Shown: positions 16,565 to 25,690, counted from the stretch's first letter. The stretch: DNA of 64,000 nt from Psychromarinibacter halotolerans (GCF_029168315.1 NZ_JARGYD010000010.1:1-64000), one strand, 5' to 3'. The notes: generated by a model from the letters alone, not told the origin. Program-made: numbers and translations.

Positions 16565-16632
16565 GGTGCGCATGAATGCGCACCCTACGGGTGCAATCCC
16601 GCCGCGACGTAGGGTGCGCATTCAGGCGCACC
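16565..16632. repeat. Inverted pair of REPs upstream of the RAYT gene
   Basis: One inverted REP (16565-16588) and one forward REP (16609-16632, with one arm mismatch) face each other 20 bp apart, 44 bp upstream of the RAYT start. With the array on the other side they bracket the transposase. Confidence 0.88.
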
Positions 16633-16748
16633 AAAATCCACCCCCACCGCCATCCACCGGCGCCCCTACGCCGATGTGAAGCCCTGCCCCTGCACGCCTT
16701 CCCCGGCGCCTGCTATGGTTTGGAAAAACACCCGAGCAGGAGCCAAGA

Positions 16749-17435
16749 ATGAAACCGATTCTCACGGCGGCCTTCGTACTCGCCGCCACTTCCGCCGCAG
16801 CCGATGTCTGCGATTTCCGCCCCTCGATCATGGCCGGCAAGGCCGGGGCCGCCGCCAAGAATACCGCAAGCGATGTGGCGACCGGCGTCACCAACAGCGT
16901 GAAAGCCATCGGCGCCTACACGCTGAACAACCCGGTCAGCGGGATCAGCATGCTGTCCTCCGGCATGGGCACCGCCACCGCGGCGGGCACGTCGCTGGGG
17001 ACCGCCGCCTCGGGCGCGCTGGGAACCGCCGCGACCGTGGTCACCGCGCCCGTGACGCTTAGCATCGCTGGCGCGACCGCCGTGGCGCTGGGGGGCTTCG
17101 AAGGCGTGTGCCACTTCCGCAAGGAACGGATCACCGACTATGACGAGATTCTGTACATCGTCACAAACCTCGCCGCGAACTCGGACCCCACCATGTTCAA
17201 GGTCATCCCCGAAGGGACCGAGTACTACAATCTCAAGGGCAATCCGGCGGTCGCGGGCAAGTCGATGATCCGCGTGGCGGGCCCCGGCTATGGCCCGGAC
17301 CTGTACGACATCGAAAAGCTTTACGTCGTCGACGGCGTGCTGAAGCACAAGGATGCCTTGCGCGACACGGTGATCGGCGAGGTCGCGTTGCAGGTCGTCG
17401 AGGTGGACGAGGAAACCGCGCCCGCGGCGGAGTAA
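16749..17435 (+). CDS. Secreted Gly/Ala/Thr-rich protein of unknown function
   Basis: This 228-residue protein has a clear signal peptide (LTAAFVLAATSAAA, cleavage near residue 18). The mature N-terminal third (about 30-115) is rich in Gly, Ala, Thr and Ser with glycine-zipper-like spacing (GMGTATAAGTSLGTAASGALG). A more ordinary globular C-terminal part follows. Two cysteines, in DVCDF and EGVCHF, flank the glycine-rich segment. AGGAG precedes the ATG. I do not recognise the family; a periplasmic or outer-membrane associated protein is plausible. Confidence 0.75.
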   Translation: MKPILTAAFVLAATSAAADVCDFRPSIMAGKAGAAAKNTASDVATGVTNSVKAIGAYTLNNPVSGISMLSSGMGTATAAGTSLGTAASGALGTAATVVTAPVTLSIAGATAVALGGFEGVCHFRKERITDYDEILYIVTNLAANSDPTMFKVIPEGTEYYNLKGNPAVAGKSMIRVAGPGYGPDLYDIEKLYVVDGVLKHKDALRDTVIGEVALQVVEVDEETAPAAE

Positions 17436-17474
17436 AGCGCCGCGCGCCGCATGCAACGGTGGCGCGCGATCCTC

Positions 17475-17506
17475 GGGCCGGGGGCGAGACCACGCTTGCC
17501 CGGCCC
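17475..17506 (+). terminator. Terminator-like hairpin
   Basis: GGGCCGG (17475-17481) pairs with CCGGCCC (17500-17506), and inner bases GGCGAG/CTTGCC extend the stem. There is no T tract, so it may only stabilise the 3' end of the upstream mRNA. Confidence 0.4.
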
Positions 17507-17544
17507 GCGACAGAGGCTAGACTGCGCGGAAAACAGGCCCGCCC

Positions 17545-18798
17545 TTGCCCAGACCCTTCAACACCCGTCTTGCCGCCGGCCTTTCGATCCTTGTGCTGTG
17601 GGCCGTGTGGGCCGCGCTGAAGTGGTGGGGCCATTGGCCGTCGGACCTGTCGGCGCTGTATTTCGCGGGTCATTTCCACGCCGAAGGTCTGTCGGCCGAG
17701 ATCTACGCATCGCCGGAACGGTTCTTCGGACAGGATACGCCGCAAAGCTGGCAAGACGCGGCGGCGGCAGCGGGCCACCCGGACGCCCAGACGTTCCCGT
17801 ATGTCTATCCGCCGCTATGGGCCGTTCTGATGTCGCCCTTGGCGGCGCTGCCCGCGCAGGCGGTCTTCAACGGCATCCTGGTGTGGCACCTTGCGGCGCT
17901 GGTGCTTGCGCCCGTTCTGGCCTTTCGCATCATGCGGCCCGCGCTGTCCTTCCCGGCATTCGCGATGATCTCGGCGGCGCTGTTGGCGACCTCGGTGATC
18001 CCCGAGCACGCGCTGTTCCAGAACCAGCCGCAGATCACCGTGGCCGTCCTGACGCTGCTGGCGTTCGAACGGTTATGTTCCGGGCGGGACACGGCGGCCG
18101 GACTGGCGCTGGGCGTCGCGGCGGCGATGAAGCTGTCGCCGGTGCTATTGCTGGCGGTGTTTCTGGTGGAACGCCGGTTCCGCGCCGCCGCCGTTGCCTT
18201 GGCGACGATGGCGGCGCTTGCACTGCTGAGCCTTTTTCTGGCGGGCCCCGATCTTCACCGCGCGTTCCTGCACCAACTGGGTCTGCTGAGCGAGCAGTTG
18301 GTGATCTGGGACCTCAACCTGTCGCTGCGGGCCGCCCTGTTTCAGGTGACCGAGCTTCTGGCCGGACGCCGCCTGCCCGCCTCGACCGAAGGCGCGCTGT
18401 TGCTGGAAAAGCCCGGCTGGCTGTCTTGGACGGTGCTGGCCGTCCTTGGCGCGGGCGGCGCGGCGATCTGGGCCGCAACGCGGAACGCGACACCGGCCGC
18501 GCGGCTGCGGCACCGGCTGGCGGCTTGGGCAACGCTGGTGACGCTGTGCGGGCCGCTGGCGTGGGCGCACCACTACCTTGTGCCGCTGTTCCTTGTGCCC
18601 GGCCTTGTCGGCGCCCTGCCCCCGGCCCGCGCGGCGCTGATCATCCTTGGCTTCGGCATCCTGTATTCGAACCGGGTCGCCGCCGCGCTGCCCGGCTGGC
18701 TGCCGCTGAACCTGACGACGCCGATCAGCGTCGCGGGGATGGTGGTGCTGGTCGCCGTGTTCGCGGTGTCGGCCAACCGGCGCGGGGATGCGCGGTGA
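17545..18798 (+). CDS. GT87/DUF2029-family membrane glycosyltransferase
   Basis: This 417-residue protein has about ten to eleven hydrophobic segments and an early periplasmic-side acidic motif (WPSDLSALYFAGHF) typical of GT-C enzymes of the GT87/DUF2029 group, which transfer mannose or arabinose from polyprenyl-phosphate donors. WAHHYLVPL near residue 340 is also typical. The start is a TTG at 17545 with a weak ribosome site; no ATG or GTG gives a complete first helix. The sugar and acceptor are unknown. It is convergent with the acyl-CoA dehydrogenase gene. Confidence 0.8.
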   Translation: MPRPFNTRLAAGLSILVLWAVWAALKWWGHWPSDLSALYFAGHFHAEGLSAEIYASPERFFGQDTPQSWQDAAAAAGHPDAQTFPYVYPPLWAVLMSPLAALPAQAVFNGILVWHLAALVLAPVLAFRIMRPALSFPAFAMISAALLATSVIPEHALFQNQPQITVAVLTLLAFERLCSGRDTAAGLALGVAAAMKLSPVLLLAVFLVERRFRAAAVALATMAALALLSLFLAGPDLHRAFLHQLGLLSEQLVIWDLNLSLRAALFQVTELLAGRRLPASTEGALLLEKPGWLSWTVLAVLGAGGAAIWAATRNATPAARLRHRLAAWATLVTLCGPLAWAHHYLVPLFLVPGLVGALPPARAALIILGFGILYSNRVAAALPGWLPLNLTTPISVAGMVVLVAVFAVSANRRGDAR

Positions 18799-18835
18799 CG
18801 CGACGGCGGCGGATGCGGTGGCGGGACGGCGGGGA

Positions 18836-20401
18836 CTAGCCCGCCGCCGCGATGTGCAGTTCCATTTGCGCCGCTGCGGTCTTCATGAAGAACGCAGCTT
18901 CGGGCGTGTCCTCGATCCGTTTCGACAGCCACGTCTGCACCGCGACCCAGCCCGCGCGCAGGAAGGCGTCGGCGATCTCGAACTGATGCGTGCGGTCGGT
19001 GTCGCCCGCGACCGAGGTCGCAAGCGCGTCGAACCGGTCAAGCACCGCCAGCCGGGCGTCATCCCCCGCGCATTCCTGCCGCGCCCGGTCAAGGAACAGC
19101 GCCACGGCGGCGCCTTCGTCGGCCAGCGACTGCCGCAGCAGGAAGTCCTGCGCCTGCATCCCGGTGGTGCCCTCGTAGATGGTGAAAACCCGCGCGTCGC
19201 GCATGTACTGCTCGGGCGAATAGTCCTTGGTGAAACCGGCCCCGCCCAGCACCTGGATCGCGGCGTGGGCGGTGTCGAAGGCCATCTCGCCGCCGAAGTT
19301 CTTGATCAGCGGCAGAAGCCACGCGTTTAGACGGCCCATGTCGGCGTCCTCGTCCGACAGGTCCGCCGTCACCGACGCCTCCAGCAGCGCAAGCCGGAAG
19401 ATGTCGATCCGCGATTTCATCGCCATTAGCTGCCGCTGCACGTCGGGGTGCGAAATGATCGGAACCGCCGGTTCGGTGGGCTTGCCGCCCTGCCGACGCT
19501 GTTCGGCGTGTTCGACCGCCACATCGTAGGCGGCCAGCGACATGCCCAGCCCCTGCGTCGCAACCGTCAGACGCATGTGCCGGATCATGGTGAACAGCTG
19601 CGCCAGCCCGCGCCCTTCCTGCCCCACCAGACGCGCGGGGGCGTCGGTGAACTGCAACGCACAGGTGGGAGAGCCGTGCAGGCCCAGCTTTTCCTCGATC
19701 CGCTCGCAGGTCACGCCGGGGCCGCGTTCCACGAAGAACAGCGACAGGCCACGGGTGCCGGGCGTGTCGCCGGTGCGGGCCAGCATACAGTGGCCGATGC
19801 GGTCGCGGATGTCGTGGTCGCCGAACGAGATCCAGATCTTCTGGCCCGATACGCGCCAGCCGTCACCGTCCTGCACCGCCTTCGTCCGGATGCGGCCGAC
19901 GTCGGACCCGGCCTCGGGTTCCGAGATACAGATCGTCGCACAGCGTTCACCGGCGACCAGCGCCGGGACCCAGTCGGATTTCAGGTCGTCGTCCGCCCAT
20001 GCCGACAGCAAAAGAGCCGCCGCGCGCGACCCGCCCGCCGACATCATGAACGACGGGCACGCCCGCTCAAACAGCGGGTTCACGGCGGTGAACACCGACA
20101 GCGGCATCCCCATGCCGCCCAGCGCCTCGTCGTGTTCCAAGCCCAGCCAGCCGCCTTCCGCCAGCGCGTCGTAGACCGGCAGATAAGCGGGCGGCACCGA
20201 CACCTTGCCATCCGCAAAGGTGGCGCCGATCCGGTCCGAGATCGGGTTCAGCGGCGCCACCTGCCCTTCGGCCAGCTTCGCGGCCTCGGTCAGGATCGCG
20301 TCCAGCGTCTCGGTGTCGATCACGTCTCCGGCCACGCGGGGCCAGTCGGGGGTGACCGCCAAGGCGGAAAGCATGGCGGCGGCATTGTCGGCGTAGGTCA
20401 T
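18836..20401 (-). CDS. Acyl-CoA dehydrogenase family protein
   Basis: This 521-residue flavoenzyme has an N-terminal helical domain, the middle FAD-binding strand region (ICISEPEAGSDVGRI, then VSGQKIWISFGDHD), and a C-terminal helical domain with QVLGGAGFTKDYSPEQYMRDARVFTIYEGTTGMQ. It is longer than the 380-residue core and carries an extra C-terminal domain. It would oxidise an acyl-CoA at C2-C3. Its ATG overlaps the dctM stop (ATGA), making it the last gene of the hydroxycinnamate operon, where it may handle a dihydrocinnamoyl-CoA or side-chain intermediate; that substrate is inference. Confidence 0.9.
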   Translation of the reverse strand: MTYADNAAAMLSALAVTPDWPRVAGDVIDTETLDAILTEAAKLAEGQVAPLNPISDRIGATFADGKVSVPPAYLPVYDALAEGGWLGLEHDEALGGMGMPLSVFTAVNPLFERACPSFMMSAGGSRAAALLLSAWADDDLKSDWVPALVAGERCATICISEPEAGSDVGRIRTKAVQDGDGWRVSGQKIWISFGDHDIRDRIGHCMLARTGDTPGTRGLSLFFVERGPGVTCERIEEKLGLHGSPTCALQFTDAPARLVGQEGRGLAQLFTMIRHMRLTVATQGLGMSLAAYDVAVEHAEQRRQGGKPTEPAVPIISHPDVQRQLMAMKSRIDIFRLALLEASVTADLSDEDADMGRLNAWLLPLIKNFGGEMAFDTAHAAIQVLGGAGFTKDYSPEQYMRDARVFTIYEGTTGMQAQDFLLRQSLADEGAAVALFLDRARQECAGDDARLAVLDRFDALATSVAGDTDRTHQFEIADAFLRAGWVAVQTWLSKRIEDTPEAAFFMKTAAAQMELHIAAAG

Positions 20402-21699
20402 AGGAATCCCGGCAGGAAAAGAATGAGAGCGGGGAACGCGATGCAGATCGCGACCACCACGATGTCGGCGATGAGGAAGGGGATGACCCCCTTGAAGATC
20501 TGAAGGACGGATACGTATTCGCTGGCGACGTTGCGGATGACGAAGACGTTCAGGCCGACGGGCGGCGTGATCATCCCGATCTCCAGCAGCTTGACCACCA
20601 GCACGCCGAACCAGATCAGGTCGATCCCTTCGGCGCGGAAAATCGGCAGCAGCACCGGCAGCGTGACCAGCAGCGCACCGAACGGTTCCATGAACATGCC
20701 AAGCACAAGGTACAGGACCACGACGATCAGCATCAGGTGGAAATACGACATCTCGGACCCGCTGACGGCGGACGAGATGAAGCTGGTCAGCCCCGACAGC
20801 CCGAGGAAGCGGGTGAACATCGCGGCACCGACGCCGATGATGAACAAAGACGCGGCGGTCATCAGCGTCTCGATCATCGACTGGCGGAAGATCCCGAAGG
20901 TCAGCCGCCGCGTGGCGAACGAGATCACGATCGACCCCAGCGCGCCGACGGCCCCGGCCTCGGTCGCGGTGAAGATGCCCGAGAACAGGCCACCGAACAC
21001 CACCACCATCAACAGCAGCACCGGCCAGATGTTCAGCACCGCCTTCAGCGTGTCGACGTCGCCCACGTCCAGCGGGCGCGGCGGCGCGATGTCGGGGCGG
21101 CGCCAGCAGGTCAGCAGGACAACGATGGAATAGGACACGGCGGTCAGCAGCCCGATGGTCACGCCGCCGACGAAGACCTTGGTGACCGAGGTCTCTGCGA
21201 ACACGCCGTAGACGATCATCAGGATCGACGGCGGGATCAGCGCGCCGATGGTGCCGCCCGCCGCGATGGCGCCGGACGCGAAGCTGGGCGAATAGCCGGA
21301 CTTCACCATTTCGGGGATCGCGATACGGCCCATCGCGGCGGCGGTCGCCAGCGACGAGCCGCACACGGCGGCAAAGCCGGAACAGGCGAAAATTGAAGAG
21401 ATCGCCAGCGCGCCGGGGATCTTCCGCAGCACGGCTTTCGCGGCCTCGAACAGGCCAGCGGTCAGACCCGCGTGATAGGACACGAAGCCCATCAGCAGGA
21501 ACATCGGCACCGCCGAGAGGGTCCAGTTCGCAACGAAGCTGTGCGGCGTGTTCGACAGGATGCCGATGGCGGGGGCTAGGCCCAGCATCTTGGCGGTGCC
21601 GCCGAAGGACACCGCGACCAGCGCCAGCGCCACGGGCACCCGCAGGGCCAGCAGCAGGAACAGGATGCCAACGCCAAGGAAACCGGTTTCGACGCTCAT
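20398..21699 (-). CDS. dctM: TRAP transporter large permease (DctM)
   Basis: This 433-residue polytopic inner-membrane protein has about 12 segments and typical DctM motifs (VPMFLLMGFVSYHAGLTAGLF, GTIGALIPPSILMIVYG, TPPVGLNVFV). It uses the sodium gradient to import the substrate delivered by the DctP protein. It overlaps dctQ and the dehydrogenase gene by ATGA on each side. Given the cluster, an aromatic acid such as ferulate or p-coumarate is the likely cargo, as for TarPQM-type systems. Confidence 0.93.
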   Translation of the reverse strand: MSVETGFLGVGILFLLLALRVPVALALVAVSFGGTAKMLGLAPAIGILSNTPHSFVANWTLSAVPMFLLMGFVSYHAGLTAGLFEAAKAVLRKIPGALAISSIFACSGFAAVCGSSLATAAAMGRIAIPEMVKSGYSPSFASGAIAAGGTIGALIPPSILMIVYGVFAETSVTKVFVGGVTIGLLTAVSYSIVVLLTCWRRPDIAPPRPLDVGDVDTLKAVLNIWPVLLLMVVVFGGLFSGIFTATEAGAVGALGSIVISFATRRLTFGIFRQSMIETLMTAASLFIIGVGAAMFTRFLGLSGLTSFISSAVSGSEMSYFHLMLIVVVLYLVLGMFMEPFGALLVTLPVLLPIFRAEGIDLIWFGVLVVKLLEIGMITPPVGLNVFVIRNVASEYVSVLQIFKGVIPFLIADIVVVAICIAFPALILFLPGFL

Positions 21700-22199
21700 T
21701 TCGCGGCCTCCGGTTTCGCGGTGTCAGGGGCGATCAGGCGCAGCCCCGTCACCAGCGCCGCGATGCCGAAGCCCGCGGGCAGGATGAAATAGCCGGGCCA
21801 TGTCACCAGCCGGGTGGACTGCGACATCACGAAGGTGCCCGTGTCGAAGTTCTTCAGCGCGGTCTGCAGCGTGACCCAGAACAGCGCGGCGTAGATCAGC
21901 GTGGACAACAGCGCCACAAGCCAGTCGGACACTTTGGTCATGCCCGGGCTCATCAGTCCTTCCATGATCTCGACCTGCACCATCCCGCCCGAGCGTTCGA
22001 CCCACGCCAGCGGGATGAACGCCAAGGCGACCATGTAATAGTGGGTCACGATCTCGAACGTCGCCGGGATCGGCGTGTTGGTGAGGTTGCGCATCGCGAC
22101 ATCGGCGACGACGTGCAGCATCAGGGCGATCACCGCCACGGCGCCGATCAGGGCAAGGCCGGAAAGGGCGATGTCGCGCAGTCTTAGAATGGCTTGCAT
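21696..22199 (-). CDS. dctQ: TRAP transporter small permease (DctQ)
   Basis: This 167-residue protein has four predicted membrane helices (ALSGLALIGAVAVIALMLHV first) and the DctQ hallmark of a first cytoplasmic arginine turn (VADVAMRNLTN). It pairs with DctM to form the membrane unit. It lies 66 bp after dctP, with a strong hairpin in the gap, and overlaps dctM by ATGA. Confidence 0.9.
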   Translation of the reverse strand: MQAILRLRDIALSGLALIGAVAVIALMLHVVADVAMRNLTNTPIPATFEIVTHYYMVALAFIPLAWVERSGGMVQVEIMEGLMSPGMTKVSDWLVALLSTLIYAALFWVTLQTALKNFDTGTFVMSQSTRLVTWPGYFILPAGFGIAALVTGLRLIAPDTAKPEAAK

Positions 22200-22231
22200 G
22201 GCTGGTCTCGGGTGACGGAATCCGGACGGCT

Positions 22232-22257
22232 GTCCGGGCGCGGAAGGGCGCCCGGAC
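22232..22257 (-). other. Intercistronic hairpin between dctP and dctQ
   Basis: GTCCGGGCGC (22232-22241) pairs perfectly with GCGCCCGGAC (22248-22257) around a 6-base loop. No T tract follows in the direction of transcription. Such a stem after a binding-protein gene commonly protects its mRNA and gives more binding protein than permease. Confidence 0.65.
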
Positions 22258-22265
22258 GATGCGCC

Positions 22266-23393
22266 TTACATGGCGGTGCCGTAAGTGGCGTAGTCGACCT
22301 TGTCCCAGACCTCGGCCTGGATCCTCTCGGCCATCGCCACCGGATCGTTGTCGACCTCTTCGGCCACCGCGGTCCACTTGTCGACAAGTTCAAGGAACTG
22401 CGCGATGCGCTCTTCACCGTCCTCGATGCCGAAGTTCGAGCTGGCAAGCTCTGCCGCCGTGACGGGCTCGGTCGCGATGAACTCTTGGATCGCCTCGACC
22501 AGCGACGGATCGGGCTCGACGAACTCGATACCGGCCTCCTTGGCGGCTTCCTCGGCCTCGGCGGGCATGGTGGCGGCCCAGCGGTGCGTGAAGTCGGTGT
22601 TGGCGCGGTTCGCGGCGCGGACCATCGCGGCGCGATCCTCGGGCGACAGATCATCCCACGTCATGGTCGAGGTCGCGAAGTTCGACGTCGACTGGTACAT
22701 GCCCATCGGCACGTAGGTGACGTAATCGATCACCTCGACCATCCGGAACGAGATCAGGTCCGCGATCGAGGCCATCGTGCCGTCGATGACGCCTTGGCTG
22801 ACGGCTTCGAACTGGTCGAACACCGACATCTGGGCGGGCACGGCGCCGAAGTGTTCGGCAAAGCGGCCCCACGGCGCACCGCCCGACCGCAAGCGCAGGC
22901 CCTGCAGGTCTTCGGCGGTTTTCACCGGCTTGGTCGACAGGATCTCGTACAGGTCCGACGCGCCCGAGCCGAGGAACACGATGCCGAAGTCGCGCATCTC
23001 TTTCTGGCATTCTTCGCAGAACACCATGTACTCGGTCACCGCAGCGGCGGTGGCCTGACTGTTGGTGCCCATCAGCGACAGCTCGCCGGTCAGCGCCATG
23101 TTCGGGAAGTCGGCGGGGAAGTACAGCGGCAGCAGGTTGCCGACCTCGGCGATCTGGCTTTGTAGCGCGTCCTTCATCTGGCCAAGGCTTACAACCTCGG
23201 GGCCGATGATGGTGCCGGTCAGGCGGCCATCGCTTTCTTCGGGCAGGTACTTGGCGAAGTTGGTGTACATCACCCCGTTCGCCGGGTGCGCCGGCGGAGC
23301 GGCCGGAGCAAGGCGCAGGTCGCGTGCCTCGGCGGCGACAACTAGCGTGGCGGCAAGCGCCAGACCGGTCGTCAGTGTCTTGAAGTTAAGCAT
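22266..23393 (-). CDS. dctP: TRAP transporter substrate-binding protein (DctP)
   Basis: This 375-residue periplasmic protein has a signal peptide (TTGLALAATLVVAAEA, cleavage near residue 24). The ligand-clamping region reads LQGLRLRSGGAPWGRFAEHFGAVP, with the arginine that usually salt-bridges a carboxylate. AGGAGA precedes the ATG. Two cysteines (FCEECQ) are unusual for DctP proteins. It is the first transporter gene of the cluster; a carboxylated aromatic is the inferred ligand. Confidence 0.92.
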   Translation of the reverse strand: MLNFKTLTTGLALAATLVVAAEARDLRLAPAAPPAHPANGVMYTNFAKYLPEESDGRLTGTIIGPEVVSLGQMKDALQSQIAEVGNLLPLYFPADFPNMALTGELSLMGTNSQATAAAVTEYMVFCEECQKEMRDFGIVFLGSGASDLYEILSTKPVKTAEDLQGLRLRSGGAPWGRFAEHFGAVPAQMSVFDQFEAVSQGVIDGTMASIADLISFRMVEVIDYVTYVPMGMYQSTSNFATSTMTWDDLSPEDRAAMVRAANRANTDFTHRWAATMPAEAEEAAKEAGIEFVEPDPSLVEAIQEFIATEPVTAAELASSNFGIEDGEERIAQFLELVDKWTAVAEEVDNDPVAMAERIQAEVWDKVDYATYGTAM

Positions 23394-23439
23394 GGATCTC
23401 CTCCCTGATGATCCGCCCGTACCCAGTGCCGGTGATGCC

Positions 23440-24318
23440 CTAGATGTTCAGCAACCGGCGCGCGTTGTCCTTCAGAATGAGCGGGCGAACCTCGTCCCTG
23501 AAGGGCGCATTCTCGAAATCCGACAGCCAGCGGTCCGGCGTGATCGCCGGCCAGTCCGAGCCGAACAGGACCTTCTTCTTGATCAGCGAGTTCGCGTATT
23601 TCACCAGAATCTCGGGGAAATACTTCGGCGACCAACCGCTGAGGTCGATGTAGACGTTGGGCTTGTGCTGGCAGACCGCCAGCGCCTCTTCCTGCCAAGG
23701 GAAGGCAGGGTGGGCCATGATGATCTTCAGGTCCGGGAAGTCCGCCGCGACGTCGTCAATCGCCATCGGGTTGGAATATTTCAGCCGCATCCCCATGCCG
23801 CCCGGCATCCCCGATCCAACGCCGGTCTGGCCGGTGTGGAACAGGGCGATCTTGCCCTCGTCCTGGATCGCTTCGTAGATCGGGTAGAACTGGCGCTCGT
23901 TCGGCCAGAAGCCCTGCATCGTCGGGTGGAACTTGAAGCCGTAGACGCCAAAGTCGCGGCACAGGCGGCGGATCTCGCGGATGCCGGCCTTGCCCTTCCA
24001 CGGATCGACCGAGGCGAACGGGATCAGGATGTCGCTGTTCTCGGCGCAGATCTCGGCGACGTCCTCGTTGGAATAGCGGCGAAACCCGGTTTCACGCTCG
24101 GCATCGACGGGGAAGATCACCGCGCCGATCTTGCGCTCGCGGAAATAGTCCGCCGTCTGCTGCACCGAGGGCAGCATCCCGTCCTTGCCGGCGGGGTTGC
24201 GGAAATAGTTCGCCATGCCCGCCTGAAATTCGTCGTACCCGTCGTCGCGATGGCCGCAGCAGGGCTCTTCGGCGTGGGTGTGAATGTCGATGGCGATCAG
24301 GTCATCGGCGTTGATCAT
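23440..24318 (-). CDS. Amidohydrolase-superfamily protein (COG2159, ACMSD-like)
   Basis: This 292-residue TIM-barrel protein begins with the metal motif AIDIHTHAE (about 7-15). It has FHPTMQGFWPN, NVYIDLSGWSPKYFP and FGSDWPAITPD, typical of the ACMSD/LigW-like group of decarboxylases and C-C hydrolases. The start is the ATG at 24318 behind GGAGGAG; a longer frame from 24357 lacks that site. Within a hydroxycinnamate operon it may cleave or decarboxylate an aromatic intermediate; the exact reaction cannot be told from sequence. Confidence 0.85.
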   Translation of the reverse strand: MINADDLIAIDIHTHAEEPCCGHRDDGYDEFQAGMANYFRNPAGKDGMLPSVQQTADYFRERKIGAVIFPVDAERETGFRRYSNEDVAEICAENSDILIPFASVDPWKGKAGIREIRRLCRDFGVYGFKFHPTMQGFWPNERQFYPIYEAIQDEGKIALFHTGQTGVGSGMPGGMGMRLKYSNPMAIDDVAADFPDLKIIMAHPAFPWQEEALAVCQHKPNVYIDLSGWSPKYFPEILVKYANSLIKKKVLFGSDWPAITPDRWLSDFENAPFRDEVRPLILKDNARRLLNI

Positions 24319-24343
24319 CTGTCTGTCTCCTCCCCGACCTTCG

Positions 24344-24814
24344 TCAGGTGTCGTCAATTCCAGTCAGTTTGCCCAGAAGCTGCATCAGCGTGGCAAACTC
24401 TGCATCCGTCAGGTTCAGGCGTTCCGCCTGATGAAATTCGAGAAAGGCCTGTTTGTGCGACTGCACGAAGGCCTCTCCCTTATCCGTCAGCGACAGGCGC
24501 ACCGAGCGCCGGTCGTGGTCAAGCACGTTGCGCTGGACGTAGCCCGCTTCGACCATGCGGTGCACCAGCTTGGTCATGTGCGCCGGCTTGATGCGCAGGC
24601 GCGCGGCGATCGTTCCCTGCCGCAGGCCCGGGTTCAGCCCGACGACCCACAGCACGGTGAATTCCCCCGGCTTCAGGCCTTGGCTGGCCAGCCGCTGGAA
24701 GAACAGGTCGAAGCTTTGCAGCTGCGCGATGCGCAGCAGGAAGCCGACCGACTGGCCAAGCTCGCCGAAGCGGATGGTGTCCTCGTCCACCGCGCCGACG
24801 GGCTGGACGTTCAT
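24344..24814 (-). CDS. MarR-family regulator, probably of the hydroxycinnamate genes
   Basis: This 156-residue protein has the MarR winged helix at about residues 50-120 (RQGTIAARLRIKPAHMTKLVHRMVEAGYV, then the wing DHDRRSVRLSLTDKG). It overlaps the crotonase gene by ATGA and shares its promoter, which diverges from the acyl-CoA synthetase gene. CouR/FerC-type MarR repressors in this position are released by hydroxycinnamoyl-CoA thioesters; that role is inferred from context. Confidence 0.88.
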   Translation of the reverse strand: MNVQPVGAVDEDTIRFGELGQSVGFLLRIAQLQSFDLFFQRLASQGLKPGEFTVLWVVGLNPGLRQGTIAARLRIKPAHMTKLVHRMVEAGYVQRNVLDHDRRSVRLSLTDKGEAFVQSHKQAFLEFHQAERLNLTDAEFATLMQLLGKLTGIDDT

Positions 24815-25590
24815 TTCTTCTCGTCCGGGCGGCCCACCTTGCCGACCTTCTTCTGCAGGAAGGCCTGCAGCCGTGCTTCGGCCTCGGGCGTGGTGGCCGC
24901 GAAAGAGGCAATGAAGCTTTCCACGAACAGCCCGTCATCCGCCGACATGTCCTGAATGCGCGGCAGTGCCTGGATGATGGCATAGTTCGAGAATTCCGCG
25001 TTCGACGCGGCACGGCCTGCCAGTTCCACCGCCTTTTCCAGCGCCTCGCCCTCGAGCACGACGTACTGGACGATGTTCCAGCGTTCGGCGGTGTCCGCAT
25101 CGACGGACCGGCCGGTCAGCATCAGATCGGTCATCCGCGCCTGCCCCATCAGCCGCGCGGTCCGCACTGAGGCGCCGCCGCCGACATAGATGCCGCGCTG
25201 GCCTTCCGGCAGCGCGAAAAACGCGGTGGCGTCCGCAACCCGGACGTGGGTGGACGACGCAAGTTCCAGCCCGCCACCGACGACGGCGCCGTGCAGCGCC
25301 GAGAACCACGGCAGCTTGCCACGTTCGATCCGCCCGAAGACTTCGTGCCAGCGGCGCGACCCGTGGACACCCTCGAACGCGGTCTTCTGGACGTGCTCTG
25401 CAAGGTCGAGACCGGCGCAGAAATGCGGGCCGTGGCCGTAGATCACGCCAGCTTTCGCCTCGCCGTTGGCGCGGGTGATGACGGTATCGAGTTCCTCGAT
25501 GAACGCGTCCGAGATGGCGTTGCGCTTGTCGGGGCGATTCAGCCCGATCAGCGCGACATCGCCGCGCAGTTCATAGTCCAGGTACTTCAT
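24811..25590 (-). CDS. Enoyl-CoA hydratase/isomerase (crotonase), feruloyl-CoA hydratase-like
   Basis: This 259-residue crotonase has the oxyanion-hole segments HFCAGLDLAEH (about 57-67) and HGAVVGGGLELASSTH, and the catalytic-glutamate region FALPEGQRGIYVGGG. In hydroxycinnamate degradation the enzyme hydrates feruloyl- or coumaroyl-CoA and, in many homologues, also cleaves it to vanillin or 4-hydroxybenzaldehyde plus acetyl-CoA. The start at 25590 follows GGAGGA; the longer frame is rejected. It is the first gene of the seven-gene leftward operon and diverges from the synthetase gene. Confidence 0.87.
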   Translation of the reverse strand: MKYLDYELRGDVALIGLNRPDKRNAISDAFIEELDTVITRANGEAKAGVIYGHGPHFCAGLDLAEHVQKTAFEGVHGSRRWHEVFGRIERGKLPWFSALHGAVVGGGLELASSTHVRVADATAFFALPEGQRGIYVGGGASVRTARLMGQARMTDLMLTGRSVDADTAERWNIVQYVVLEGEALEKAVELAGRAASNAEFSNYAIIQALPRIQDMSADDGLFVESFIASFAATTPEAEARLQAFLQKKVGKVGRPDEKK

Positions 25591-25645
25591 GCGATCCTTC
25601 GTCCTCCCCAGTTCGGCAACAGTCCGACCACTGAAACTCGTCGGC

Positions 25646-25690
25646 ACATTTTACGCGAGTCGCCGCAATTTCACTATCCGTGGAAAATGT
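25646..25690. promoter_or_regulatory. Divergent promoter region with inverted repeat
   Basis: The 136-bp gap between the crotonase and synthetase genes is AT-rich from 25665 and must hold both promoters. ACATTTT (25646-25652) and AAAATGT (25684-25690) form a spaced inverted repeat that could be MarR-bound. No single compact palindrome dominates, so the operator call is tentative. A strong GGGAGGAG precedes the synthetase ATG. Confidence 0.35.

Noticed and set aside
20402..21364. N-terminal 321-codon extension of the acyl-CoA dehydrogenase frame
   Set aside because: It runs out of frame through dctM; the ATGA-coupled start at 20401 gives a normal family N-terminus.
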